This document shows positions 37,001 through 44,375 of a stretch of 64,000 nucleotides of DNA, piece after piece (positions within the stretch are counted from its first letter, which is position 1; every line of letters starts with the position of its first letter). Under the pieces are notes generated by a model. It made no database searches, was not told where the DNA came from, and was given only the letters and a program-made list of their open reading frames with translations. Origin of the DNA: Deltaproteobacteria bacterium. GTDB taxonomy: Bacteria > Desulfobacterota > Desulfobacteria > Desulfobacterales > SURF-15. Both the position numbers and the translations under genes were made by a program. The stretch covers positions 25,134-89,133 of the forward strand of contig JAFDFZ010000002.1 in assembly GCA_019309565.1 (NCBI GenBank). The letters run 5' to 3'.

Positions 37001-38308
37001 TGCTGTGCGCATTTTCGCATATGCCCGAGATCTTGAAGCAAGCCGGGGGTTGTCGTGAGTTTCAGCAAAATGTACCATGATCCCCTCGGTGCCGGAGATG
37101 TCAAAAACACCGGGCAGATAAGATTCGATCTGACGGCGATCGTAGTTTTGAAACAGCTCGGAGTATGCCCAATTAAAATTGGATATGTTAAGAATATCCC
37201 GGGTAACCGAAATCTTTCCTCCCAGCCCTTCAAGAAAAAAAAGCGTCTCCGGGTACTGCTCTCTCACGGTGGCAACAATATATCTCCAGGTTGACACAGG
37301 GACCATATACCCTGCATCGCACCTGAACCCGTCTACACCACGTCGGCACCATGTGAGAAAGATCTCGGCCATAAATTGCCACAAAGACTTATGCGAATAG
37401 TCCAGTCTTGTTAGATCTTCCCACCGAACCCCCCAGGCTTCCGGGACTTCGATTTTTCCCTCCGGATCTCGAAGCAGCCACTGAGGGTGGGTGTCGTGAA
37501 GCCTGGCGGCCCAGCCGGTGTGGTTGATGGCAATATCCAGAATGACCTTTGCCTGCCTGGAATGAACGGCATCCACAAGCTCAATGAATTGTTCAAGAGG
37601 GGTTGCCCTTGGATCAAACTCGGCCAAAGCAGGATCGACGGTCTTGAAACTCAGAGAGGCAAACGGGCTTCCAAATCGCCCCATTCGACCGTAAGTGGTT
37701 GGGGTGGGATGAATCGGCAACAACTGTATAACCCTGCAACCAAGTTCTCCGATAATGAAGTCCAGTTCCTTGATCAGGTCTCGAAATTTTCCAGATGCAG
37801 GGATCACAGCATACCCGCGTTGATCCAGGTGTTTGATTAGTTCAGCTTCCTGGGCCGTTAATCTTTCATTCCCGCTTTTGTTGGGGCCAAACTGTCGGAC
37901 AAAGGCGTTGTATATGATGTTGGCACAGCAAGTATCGGCAGGTTCTACATTGATGGCGCAATTGGGACCTTGCGGCCATATAGGGTTTGCTGCCTCTTTT
38001 TCCAGAAAAAAACATTTCGCCTCGAAATGACCGATTTGATAAAGCGGAAGCGTTACCTGAAACTGTCGATCGTCGATTCGGTTCATGGGGATATCGAACC
38101 AGTCCCGGCCCAGGGGGGTTTCGTCGCTTTCGACTTCTCGTATGATTTCGCGTCTCGTAATTTCAACATGACCGAGATTGGTGCGAAGCCATGCCCTTCC
38201 TTTTCTTGGAACCGAAACGCTCAGGGAAAACCTCAGGGTATCTCCGCAAAATTTCAAAAGATGGGCTCCAGGTGCAGGTTGTTGTACAATAAATGCCGGG
38301 TCGTTCAT
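34025..38308 (-). CDS. Bifunctional glycogen debranching enzyme (GH13-type + GH133 amylo-1,6-glucosidase)
   Basis: A 1427-residue protein. An N-terminal beta domain is followed by a GH13-type barrel (about 130-520). This has VIQLLPIHPTPTTYG, DIAINHTGWA, the nucleophile in GVDGFRCDAGYMVP, acid Glu in FFLEGLGG, and FAETHDNPRLASR. A middle beta-rich region (about 620-1000) follows. The C-terminal GDE domain (about 1030-1427) has IAGYPWFLDWGRDAMIAVRG and GTLPNMIRGEDAGNRDTSDA, typical of amylo-alpha-1,6-glucosidase. This two-activity layout is that of eukaryotic glycogen debranching enzymes (glucanotransferase plus glucosidase) rather than bacterial GlgX. It is the first gene of the leftward glucan cluster. 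A TCTCCGGAGA palindrome at 38366-38375 lies upstream in a possible promoter region. Confidence 0.9.
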   Translation of the reverse strand: MNDPAFIVQQPAPGAHLLKFCGDTLRFSLSVSVPRKGRAWLRTNLGHVEITRREIIREVESDETPLGRDWFDIPMNRIDDRQFQVTLPLYQIGHFEAKCFFLEKEAANPIWPQGPNCAINVEPADTCCANIIYNAFVRQFGPNKSGNERLTAQEAELIKHLDQRGYAVIPASGKFRDLIKELDFIIGELGCRVIQLLPIHPTPTTYGRMGRFGSPFASLSFKTVDPALAEFDPRATPLEQFIELVDAVHSRQAKVILDIAINHTGWAARLHDTHPQWLLRDPEGKIEVPEAWGVRWEDLTRLDYSHKSLWQFMAEIFLTWCRRGVDGFRCDAGYMVPVSTWRYIVATVREQYPETLFFLEGLGGKISVTRDILNISNFNWAYSELFQNYDRRQIESYLPGVFDISGTEGIMVHFAETHDNPRLASRSRAYAKMRTALCALCSHNGAFGFANGVEWFATEKIDVHNSPSLNWGATPNQVKEIGRLTRLLKVHPAFFDNTEMKLIQKGGLNTVVLLRHHLPSGKRLLVIANLDDTQPAEALWDRRQSGIDSADFIDLLTDKPVTVQAFDTMCRINLGPAQVMCLSPNMEDIDILGGSRQHKFKIPERILKQRYRMKALEVFQYYMGMRDLSKFDPNHAACQLRQDPLEYCRALNPVSRESRVICWRWPQDRRRTVMIPPDHFLLILAEAPFRADIVEDNRTVAHEESLPLQDERHFVLIPPQPQPRAFRSLALKLSVYEAQGNTHAECPVLYLPYAESVRVKKTYRRREILEQPLLFLATNGCGAMLRTPVLWAELNSRYDALLAANPLPDVPTDRWIMFTRCRAWVVFQGYSQAINKNCLELFYTENDSRGFWQFHVPTGQGEHVIITVGLEMVKGVNAIGMAFYRHPAKGMDDRLADDKTVNLILRPDIESRNFHGNTKAYTGPEHQYPKSVKPLHDGFVFAPEAKHCLQLNVSQGQFVFEPEWHYMVHHPLDAERGFDPASDLFSPGYFSIPLKGGQISELTARVSPEPVDTKVSLCLKKQIVHAKETGNNKPENMLSLAMSHFVVNRGNLKTVIAGYPWFLDWGRDAMIAVRGMIADGRTEDARKILKQFGQFEHRGTLPNMIRGEDAGNRDTSDAPLWFFVAIKDIVDQEGAEDCLKETCGRRTIREILVSIGRSLISGTPNGIRMDPETTLLFSPAHFTWMDTNHPAGTPRQGYPIEIQALWYAAVSFLARIDTSENWRKMAEQIRVSILEYFYLKEDAYLSDCLHAPPGQSAKSAEKDDALRPNQLFAITLGAIKDQVVRQNVVTACEELLVPGAIRSLADRPVRRPLPVIHKARLLNDPHHPYQGKYVGDEDTQRKPAYHNGTAWTWVLPSFCEAWVVTYGPSAKPTAFAWLASCARLLETGCIGNLPEIVDGDSPHPQRGCDAQAWSISEALRVWKLLSE

Positions 38309-38593
38309 TTTTGGGTCAATGCCTTGCTAACCGATCAAAACACACAAACCGTATAATACCGATAGTCTCCGGAGAAGTATAGGCTGGTGAGTTTAAAAAA
38401 ACTTCAGTTCGTCTAGGGTTGCTTTAACTATGCTATGCTTATTGAGGCATTTCAAGCATAAGTTGAAATTAAATGCAGGAAACTTATGGTTCAAAGATTC
38501 AGGGGGGCACGAGTTGTGCGGACGCTGATCTGTTTCACATGAATCCTCCTCCCCTGATCCCTGAAGCTTGCTAGCTTTACGCTTATACGTAGC

Positions 38594-39235
38594 TTAATTT
38601 TCCTTTGTGAGTTCAGAGAATCTCTTCATTGATCCGGGCACAAATTCCTCGATGAGTTTGCCTTTTTCGATGTAGGACTTAATGGTCGAATATGCGCTTT
38701 CATAAACCGCCATTGCATGCTGAAGTTTTGTAAAAACAGGATCCTCTGCTCCAAGAGATTCCCTTGTCTTGGCGAGTATTTTTTCTCCAGCCTTATAGTG
38801 TTTTGTCAATTCGACCAGGAGCTCTTTGCGTTTTTCATGTTTTTCACGTTCTTTTTCGATCACAGGCAATAGTCGAAGCACCGAGAGCTCTACAAGCGCG
38901 TCTCTTGGAGCATTGTAGATTTTGGACACTTCCTCAAGCAAACGTAAGGTTTTTCGACTGATAACATAAGTTTTTTGGATGCGACTGCGCTTGTTAAGAT
39001 CGATATTCTTGATTTCGCGGGCGATTAGATTCAGTGCGGAACTGTCCTCCAACAGGTGATCAAACAGGCTTTTCTGTTTGATTCCAAGATGTGCAGCCAC
39101 TATGCTTATGGCATCTATACAAACCTCGGTCAGCTTAAAGGTTGCCCGGACCGATTGTCTGTCTCGCAGATCGGATGTGGTTGCCTGGGGCAGCGATCGA
39201 AACCTATCTTCACCAAAGGGTTTGTTGTGTTCCAT
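38594..39235 (-). CDS. Hypothetical protein with two ribbon-helix-helix-like segments
   Basis: A 213-residue soluble protein with no signal peptide; I do not recognise the family. Two segments look like ribbon-helix-helix DNA-binding motifs: about 29-62 (ATFKLTEVCIDAISIVAAHL) and about 85-120 (KTYVISRKTLRLLEEVSKIY), each a short strand followed by two helices. The rest (about 120-213) is predicted helical and highly charged (EKEREKHEKRKELL). A GGGAGATG site precedes the ATG at 39235. It is flanked by repeats on its upstream side and divergent from the tandem Hsp20 genes, so a local regulator is one guess, without direct evidence. Confidence 0.6.
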   Translation of the reverse strand: MEHNKPFGEDRFRSLPQATTSDLRDRQSVRATFKLTEVCIDAISIVAAHLGIKQKSLFDHLLEDSSALNLIAREIKNIDLNKRSRIQKTYVISRKTLRLLEEVSKIYNAPRDALVELSVLRLLPVIEKEREKHEKRKELLVELTKHYKAGEKILAKTRESLGAEDPVFTKLQHAMAVYESAYSTIKSYIEKGKLIEEFVPGSMKRFSELTKEN

Positions 39236-39299
39236 GTTTCATCTCCCGGATAAATAACTTACGTACCAGCTTAAAGCCGGTGGCTTTAGGGGCCAAGAG

Positions 39300-39372
39300 G
39301 CCGGTGATTCAAGGGATCAAGTGAAGAAGGTTCACAATTATTTTCTTGAACCCTCGAATCCTTGAGCCCTTT
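39300..39372. repeat. Imperfect inverted repeat rich in TCAAGG/CCTTGA
   Basis: GATTCAAGGGATCAAG is followed about 35 bases later by CTTGAACCCTCGAATCCTTGA, an imperfect inverted match that could form a hairpin in RNA. It lies in the 461-base gap upstream of the Hsp20 pair, next to repeat B2. Its origin is unknown. Confidence 0.4.
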
Positions 39373-39407
39373 GTATGTACTGACAATTAAGCCGAAGTCT
39401 TCGCCAA

Positions 39408-39505
39408 ACCCCGTTGTTGAATAACAACTTTTGTCTGAAACCTGTAAGCTGGGTTTGATCGTTTGCCAGCGGCATTTTGCCATGTGTTTTATGCAACTAC
39501 GGGGT
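39408..39505. repeat. Dispersed repeat family B, copy 2 (98 bp)
   Basis: Ends ACCCCGTTGTTG and CAACTACGGGGT are inverted complements at 11 of 12 bases, the best-preserved ends of the family. Length matches the copies at 19.5 and 33.9 kb. The interior is non-coding and only loosely related to the others (GGCATTTTGCCATGTG). Confidence 0.75.
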
Positions 39506-39609
39506 AAAGGTCAGTATTTTCTCATATTCCCCTTTGAGGATCAAAATATTTTCATTATTAATTATAAAAGGTTTCTTTCGTAATGCAATATTTTTTTCGT
39601 TTCAAAATC

Positions 39610-39637
39610 TTGACATGATAAGATTTGTTTTTATCAT
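39610..39637 (+). promoter_or_regulatory. Predicted sigma-70-type promoter of the tandem hsp20 genes
   Basis: TTGACA at 39610-39615 and TATCAT at 39632-39637 are spaced by 16 bases, in a very AT-rich stretch 60 bases upstream of the first Hsp20 start. This resembles a housekeeping promoter. I do not see a sigma-32 (CTTGAAA...CCCCAT) pattern or a CIRCE element, so heat control is not evident from sequence. Confidence 0.5.
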
Positions 39638-39697
39638 TTTTGTAAAAAACTCTTTAATGATGTTTGTTTATAATCCACAGCAGAGGAGGTAAAAGCC

Positions 39698-40159
39698 ATG
39701 TTTTACAGAAGATTGTTTGATTTTCCCACCTTGAGCCTGAGAAGTTCTTTTGACGAGTTGGATCGTATGAGACGGCAGATGGAGCGTATTTTTGATGACC
39801 TGACAGGTTCTTCTTTTTTTATGAGAACAAGGGCGGGGGTGTTTCCATTGACAAATTTGACTGAAGACAGGGACAATTATTATGTCCGCGCTGAATTGCC
39901 CGGGGTTCGTTCGGAAGATCTTGATATTCAGGCCACCGGCAACAGTATTTCCATATCAGGAGAGCGCAAGATTGAAGGTGAAGAAGAAAACGTCAAGTAT
40001 CACAGACGAGAGAGAGAAGCCGGCAGGTTTTCAAGGGTGATAGGATTGCCAGGTGAAATCGATCCCAGCAGGGTTTCCGCCAGCCTGGTCAATGGCATTC
40101 TGAAGATAACTCTTCCCAAGGCAGAAGCCGCGAAACCAAAACAAATTACAGTAAAATAG
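39698..40159 (+). CDS. Small heat shock protein (Hsp20), first of tandem pair
   Basis: A 153-residue protein. The N-terminal arm has the pattern LRSSFDELDRMRRQMERIFD. The alpha-crystallin domain (about 48-145) includes YVRAELPGVRSEDLDIQ, SISISGERK and GRFSRVIGLPGEID. The A-x-LVNGILKITLPK end and the tail KPKQITVK (an IxV-type motif) are present. Class A bacterial Hsp20 proteins form large oligomers that hold unfolding proteins. The GAGGAGG site is strong. The second Hsp20 gene follows after 32 bases, so they are one operon. Confidence 0.93.
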   Translation: MFYRRLFDFPTLSLRSSFDELDRMRRQMERIFDDLTGSSFFMRTRAGVFPLTNLTEDRDNYYVRAELPGVRSEDLDIQATGNSISISGERKIEGEEENVKYHRREREAGRFSRVIGLPGEIDPSRVSASLVNGILKITLPKAEAAKPKQITVK

Positions 40160-40191
40160 ACCGTCATGGTGCATGAAAGGAGGATGCTGTT

Positions 40192-40602
40192 ATGATGAAT
40201 TCCGGTACCAAAGAAATTAAAGTAAGAGGAAAACAAGAGGCAAGCACTCCTGTAGAGCAGACAAAGCCAGGTTTGGTGTTTACCCCGCATGTTGATATTT
40301 TCGAGACCGATAAAGAGATCACGCTTCTGGCGGATCTTCCAGGGGTGAAGCCGGAAAATTTACATATCGATCTGCGGGAAAACGTTTTAACATTGAGCAC
40401 CGATGCCGAGCCTGATGAAAGACCCGGTGAGGAAGACATCATGGTGGAATACGAAACGGGTAAGTACTACAGGCAGTTTAATCTTTCGGAGATTATTGAT
40501 CAAAACAAAATCGATGCGAAGCTGAACAACGGTGTTCTGAAACTGATGCTGCCAAAGGTCGAAAAAGCAGCCCCGAGGAAAATAGAAATCAAGACAGAAT
40601 AA
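40192..40602 (+). CDS. Small heat shock protein (Hsp20), second of tandem pair
   Basis: A 136-residue alpha-crystallin protein. The short N-terminal arm is polar. The domain (about 28-130) has HVDIFETDKEITLLADLPGV, PENLHIDLRENVLTL and YYRQFNLSEIIDQNKID, ending NGVLKLMLPKVEKAAPRKIE with an IEIK tail. It differs from its neighbour, resembling the class B partner of a two-protein system that co-assembles (family knowledge). An AAAGGAGGA site precedes ATG 40192. Confidence 0.93.
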   Translation: MMNSGTKEIKVRGKQEASTPVEQTKPGLVFTPHVDIFETDKEITLLADLPGVKPENLHIDLRENVLTLSTDAEPDERPGEEDIMVEYETGKYYRQFNLSEIIDQNKIDAKLNNGVLKLMLPKVEKAAPRKIEIKTE

Positions 40603-40719
40603 TTACTTTTTCCGAGGCTTCGGGGCCGGGTGTTGGGAATAATCAAGGAAATGCATGTGCTGTTTGGTTTAAATTCACACAACTTGTCACTCGGCCCACG
40701 GTTTTAACGTTATTTACAG

Positions 40720-40896
40720 ATGGAAAGGCTGTGCATGGGAAGCGGAAGAATCAGAGGAGAAAGAGAATTTTCTTTGAGCATTCCGCCCAATGTTAAGCAC
40801 GGAACCGAGGTAAGCGTATCTCTTGAAGATATCGGTCTGAAAGGAGCCTATCTACATTCGGTGATCCTGATCGATCCGAATATGAGCGATTTTTAG
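40720..40896 (+). pseudogene. C-terminal remnant of a DnaJ-like protein
   Basis: A 58-codon frame reading MERLCMGSGRIRGEREF, then SLSIPPNVKHGTEVSVSLED, ending in TAG at 40894. CMGSGRIR followed by a strand and SIPPNVKHGTE resembles the last zinc-finger half and start of the substrate-binding domain of DnaJ-type proteins. No J-domain precedes it; a stop at 40705 closes the frame. It is either a decayed relic of a co-chaperone once adjacent to the hsp20 genes or a very small gene. I favour a relic. Confidence 0.5.
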
Positions 40897-41258
40897 TTAC
40901 GACAATTCTTCTCTCCTTATTATTCCTCAATTCAGGGAACGCAGCAATTCTCGTTGAACCATAAAATTCGTTTAATTTGGCCGGATAACCGGATTTCTGC
41001 ATACAACAGAATACAAGCGTTCTGGAAAAAGTTTTCTCTTGCCTTACGGGTTGATTTTGATACATATAAAGAAAGATTGTCTTGTTCTTCAAAAACATAA
41101 CATTTGCTATGGAAAATCCTGTATATTCCCGTCAAGCCTTACAAGGGAAAATTGTTTTTAAGCCTGATCAACCTATCCATACGCAACGGAAGGGCATGGA
41201 TATTCATTATGCTCTGTTGTTGTCTGAAGCTCTATAGTGGATATGAAAGGGGAGAGGA
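40897..41258 (+). other. Non-coding spacer, nothing recognised
   Basis: 362 bases between the DnaJ-like relic and the inositol-monophosphatase-like gene. No frame of convincing length, repeat copy or hairpin terminator is evident. The last 20 bases carry the AGGGGAG ribosome-binding site of the downstream gene. Confidence 0.5.
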
Positions 41259-42059
41259 ATGCCTTTTAAAGAAAAACCGGATGTAGATGAGCTAACCCGA
41301 TTTGCAATAGGTATCATTCATCAACTGGGAAAGGAAGCCTTGGTTTTCTATGGTAAGGGAGACACAGATGTAAGGTTTGACGAAGATCTGATCACTTCAG
41401 CCGAGCTTCACCTGTTGAAGTATTTTCAGGATCGGTTGATTTCAAGTTATCCAGAGCATCAATTATTCAACTATAACAGGGAAACACAAACATACTCCCA
41501 TGAAAATAACCGTTATCTATGGATTCACGATCCCATAGACGGGGTCGACAATTTCCAGACCGGAATACCCGTTTGGGGGATGTCACTTGCTCTTTTAGAT
41601 AATTTCTGGCCCATTTTTGGGGTTTTCTACATGCCGGCATCCGATGATTTATTTTATGCGCATGCAGATCACGCCGCATACAGGGGGGAGAGAAAAATTC
41701 GAGTTACACAGAAGGAAAACATCGATGATGAGAGCCTTCTGTTAACCTACTCCCGGTTCCACCAGCATTATCATTGCAAATTTCCTGGTAAAATCAGGGA
41801 TCTGGGATGTACTACAGCCCATATTTGTTATGTGGCGATGGGGCGCGCGGATGCTGCGCTTATAGCAAACGAGACATATCAGGGCCTTGCAGCCGCCCGT
41901 GTGATCATTGAGGCTGCGGGAGGGAAGATTTTAAAAATGGATGGAACCGGATTTTTTTTAAACGAGTATCTGAACGGACAAAAAATTGAAGATCATCTGC
42001 TGGTTGTATCTCCCGATAATCTTACACCGGTTCTGAACTGTCTTAAAAGAACCATGTAG
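41259..42059 (+). CDS. Inositol monophosphatase-family protein with altered catalytic motifs
   Basis: A 266-residue protein of the IMPase/FBPase fold. The central metal motif WIHDPIDGVDNF (89-99) is intact. But the upstream Glu-Glu motif (normally GEE) reads EHQLFNYN at 66-73. The C-terminal WD-x-AAG motif reads TYQGLAAA near 206, losing the metal-ligand Asp. Family members dephosphorylate inositol or other sugar phosphates with two or three Mg2+ ions; with these changes activity may be reduced, changed or absent. The AGGGGAG site supports the ATG. It begins a run of sugar-related genes on the plus strand; the next gene starts at or just after its stop. Confidence 0.82.
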   Translation: MPFKEKPDVDELTRFAIGIIHQLGKEALVFYGKGDTDVRFDEDLITSAELHLLKYFQDRLISSYPEHQLFNYNRETQTYSHENNRYLWIHDPIDGVDNFQTGIPVWGMSLALLDNFWPIFGVFYMPASDDLFYAHADHAAYRGERKIRVTQKENIDDESLLLTYSRFHQHYHCKFPGKIRDLGCTTAHICYVAMGRADAALIANETYQGLAAARVIIEAAGGKILKMDGTGFFLNEYLNGQKIEDHLLVVSPDNLTPVLNCLKRTM

Positions 42060-42100
42060 TGTCGGTAAATAACAATCTACCGGAGGCTCAGACAACAGCA

Positions 42101-42955
42101 ATGGAGATGGCAAACTGCGAAGGACTAAAAGACAGGGTCTGTGTGGTTACTGGAGCAGCAGGAGGGCTGTGCTCCGCCATGGCCGAAGCACTTTGTGAAG
42201 CAGGCGCCAAAGTGGCGCTACTGGGGCGAACAGAGACAAAATTGCTATCCTTGGCCCGCCTGCTGCAACAGAAGGGATATTCGAACACCCTGCCGATTCA
42301 AGCGGATGTTCTGGTGAGAGAAGACCTGGAAAACGCCAGGGAAATCATTCGCGAACGGTTCGGCCTTACCTATCTGTTGTTGAACGGAGCCGGGGGCAAT
42401 CATCCCAGGGCGGTCACCCAGGTGGAAATGCTGCAAGGAAATACAGAGAAAGAATTGGCCGAAGGTTTTTTCGGTTTGGACCTGGAGGCGTTTGATGCCG
42501 TGTTTGATCTTAATTTTAAGGGCAGCCTGCTGAGCTGTCTCGTTTTTGCAGAAGACATGGCCAGAGCCGGCATAGGGTGTATCATCAACATCTCCTCGAT
42601 GAGCGCTCAGTTGCCGATGACAAGGGCGCCAGCATATGCAGCAGCCAAGGCCTCCATAGACAACTTCACCCGCTGGCTTGCGGTTCATTTTTCTAAGTCG
42701 AATATTCGGGTAAACGCCATTGCTCCGGGGTTTTTCTCAACCGCGCAAAACCGTTTCCTGCTTTATGAAAAAGATGGCAAAGCCCTGACCGCACGGGGAA
42801 GGCGAATCTTATCCCAGACTCCCATGGGAGAATTTGGACGGCCGGAAGACCTGAAAGGTGCAGTAAGATATCTGGCTTCCCCTGAACTGGCACGATTTGT
42901 AACCGGCATCGTTTTGCCTGTAGATGGCGGTTTTTCGGCATTTTCAGGAGTCTGA
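42101..42955 (+). CDS. SDR-family oxidoreductase (mannonate/fructuronate reductase-like)
   Basis: Start chosen at ATG 42101 (284 residues) with GGAGG 14 bases upstream; a GTG at 42059 would overlap the previous stop. It is a classical short-chain dehydrogenase: cofactor motif VVTGAAGGLCSAMAEAL near 18-34, NGAGGNHPRAVT near 104-115, the catalytic Ser in NISSMSAQ and the Tyr-Lys pair in APAYAAAKASIDNF. The C-terminal VTGIVLPVDGGFSAFSG is typical. NGAGGNHP is characteristic of D-mannonate oxidoreductase-type SDRs, so a sugar-acid or keto-sugar substrate is likely. It is probably co-transcribed with the IMPase-like gene and the oxidoreductases downstream. Confidence 0.85.
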   Translation: MEMANCEGLKDRVCVVTGAAGGLCSAMAEALCEAGAKVALLGRTETKLLSLARLLQQKGYSNTLPIQADVLVREDLENAREIIRERFGLTYLLLNGAGGNHPRAVTQVEMLQGNTEKELAEGFFGLDLEAFDAVFDLNFKGSLLSCLVFAEDMARAGIGCIINISSMSAQLPMTRAPAYAAAKASIDNFTRWLAVHFSKSNIRVNAIAPGFFSTAQNRFLLYEKDGKALTARGRRILSQTPMGEFGRPEDLKGAVRYLASPELARFVTGIVLPVDGGFSAFSGV

Positions 42956-43002
42956 GATACAAACCTCCGGTAACCGAAATACGTAAACAAGAGAGGAAAC
43001 CG

Positions 43003-44313
43003 ATGCATACCCTGCTTTTTTTAAATCCAGGTCATTTCCATGCCGGTCTTGTCCTTCGCAAATCCCATCCCCGCTTGTCGAATGACATATTCGTCTATTC
43101 CGAAGCAGGCCCTGATCTTGATCGATTCATAGAGATGGTGGAATCGTTTAACCGAAGATCTAAAGACTCTACCCGCTGGCAGATTCATACTCGTACGGGA
43201 GGGGATTGTCTGCAGAGACTGATCGATGAAAAGAAGGGAGATATTGTAGTCTTAGCGGGTAAAAACAACACCCGAATGGAATCTATCGAAACCCTGAACC
43301 GTGCGGGGTATTGCGTTCTGGCAGATAAGCCATGGGTTACAACCGAAAGCGCACTTCCCTATCTGACAGCTGCCATGGCAGACGACAGGCCCCTGACTCT
43401 GGATATTATGACGGAGCGGTTTGAAATCACCGCCGTTTTGTTGAAAAGATTCATTGCCCAAAAGGACGTTTTTGGAACAGTTCGAATCGATGAGCACGGC
43501 AGCCCGTCGGTTTATAAAGAAACCGTACATCACCTCTATAAAATCGTGAATGAACAACCACTTGTACGCCCTGCCTGGTTCTTTGATATTCACGTGCAGG
43601 GCGAAGGCATCATCGACGTTTCCACCCATCTTGTGGATATGATTCACTGGATGTTGTTTCCTGGAACCGCAGTCCATTTCAAAGACCATATCGAACTGAT
43701 CGATGCGCACCGCTGGCCGACCGAGGTTCCGCTTGAAATGTTCAAGAAAATCACCCGGCTCGATGCTTTCCCGGATTCGCTGAGCGGTTATGTAACCGGA
43801 GAATCGCTGGATTATTTTTGCAATGGAGATATTTTCTATCGTGTCAAGGGGGTACCGGTGCACATTCGAGTGTTGTGGAACCTGGAAGTACCTGAAGGCG
43901 GTGCAGATATGCATTATTCTTACATTAAAGGCAGTCGCTCTGATCTTCTTATCAGGCAGAGACCCGAATCCGGATACAGAAAGGAGCTGTTGATTATTCC
44001 AAAAGACAGCCCTTCACGTGTCGAGCAGGCCGTAAAAACATGTCTTTCCCAATGGGCCGATGAATACCCCGGATTATCTGTTCAAAGAGAAAACGATAAA
44101 TTATTGATCCATATTCCGGATGAATTAAGAACCACTCACGAAGAACACTTCTGTCAGGTACGGGATACTTTCCTTGAGTATCTGGACACCGGTTTTCTAC
44201 CCCCGGAAACCCGTGCCTGCATAGTTTCAAAATACACCCTTTTGGCAAAAGCCCGAGAAAAAGCTTTGGTTTCGCCTTTTAAACCCATGGAGGTGTTGAT
44301 TAACAGACCTTGA
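43003..44313 (+). CDS. Gfo/Idh/MocA-like oxidoreductase with C-terminal oxidoreductase domain
   Basis: A 436-residue protein starting MHTLLFLNPGHFHAGLVLRK. The first 140 residues look like a degenerate nucleotide-binding domain, in which VVLAGKNNTRMESIETLNRA and VLADKPWV resemble the EKP region of Gfo/Idh/MocA enzymes (here DKPW). The second half matches the putative oxidoreductase C-terminal type domain (VQGEGIIDVSTHLVDMIHWM, EVPEGGADMHYSYIKGS). These proteins use NAD to oxidise or isomerise sugars. The classical GxGxxG is not visible, so cofactor binding may differ. A GAGAGGA site precedes the ATG. It belongs to the sugar cluster and the next gene is a more canonical family member. Confidence 0.8.
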   Translation: MHTLLFLNPGHFHAGLVLRKSHPRLSNDIFVYSEAGPDLDRFIEMVESFNRRSKDSTRWQIHTRTGGDCLQRLIDEKKGDIVVLAGKNNTRMESIETLNRAGYCVLADKPWVTTESALPYLTAAMADDRPLTLDIMTERFEITAVLLKRFIAQKDVFGTVRIDEHGSPSVYKETVHHLYKIVNEQPLVRPAWFFDIHVQGEGIIDVSTHLVDMIHWMLFPGTAVHFKDHIELIDAHRWPTEVPLEMFKKITRLDAFPDSLSGYVTGESLDYFCNGDIFYRVKGVPVHIRVLWNLEVPEGGADMHYSYIKGSRSDLLIRQRPESGYRKELLIIPKDSPSRVEQAVKTCLSQWADEYPGLSVQRENDKLLIHIPDELRTTHEEHFCQVRDTFLEYLDTGFLPPETRACIVSKYTLLAKAREKALVSPFKPMEVLINRP

Positions 44314-44375
44314 GGTGGAAAAGTATTTCAAGCAGCTAAATTGACATGTTGTAAGAAACATGAAAGGAGCGAGAT

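Noticed and set aside
39610..39637. Heat-shock sigma-32 promoter or CIRCE element
   Set aside because: The sequence fits a TTGACA-16-TATCAT housekeeping pattern; no sigma-32 or CIRCE consensus was found.
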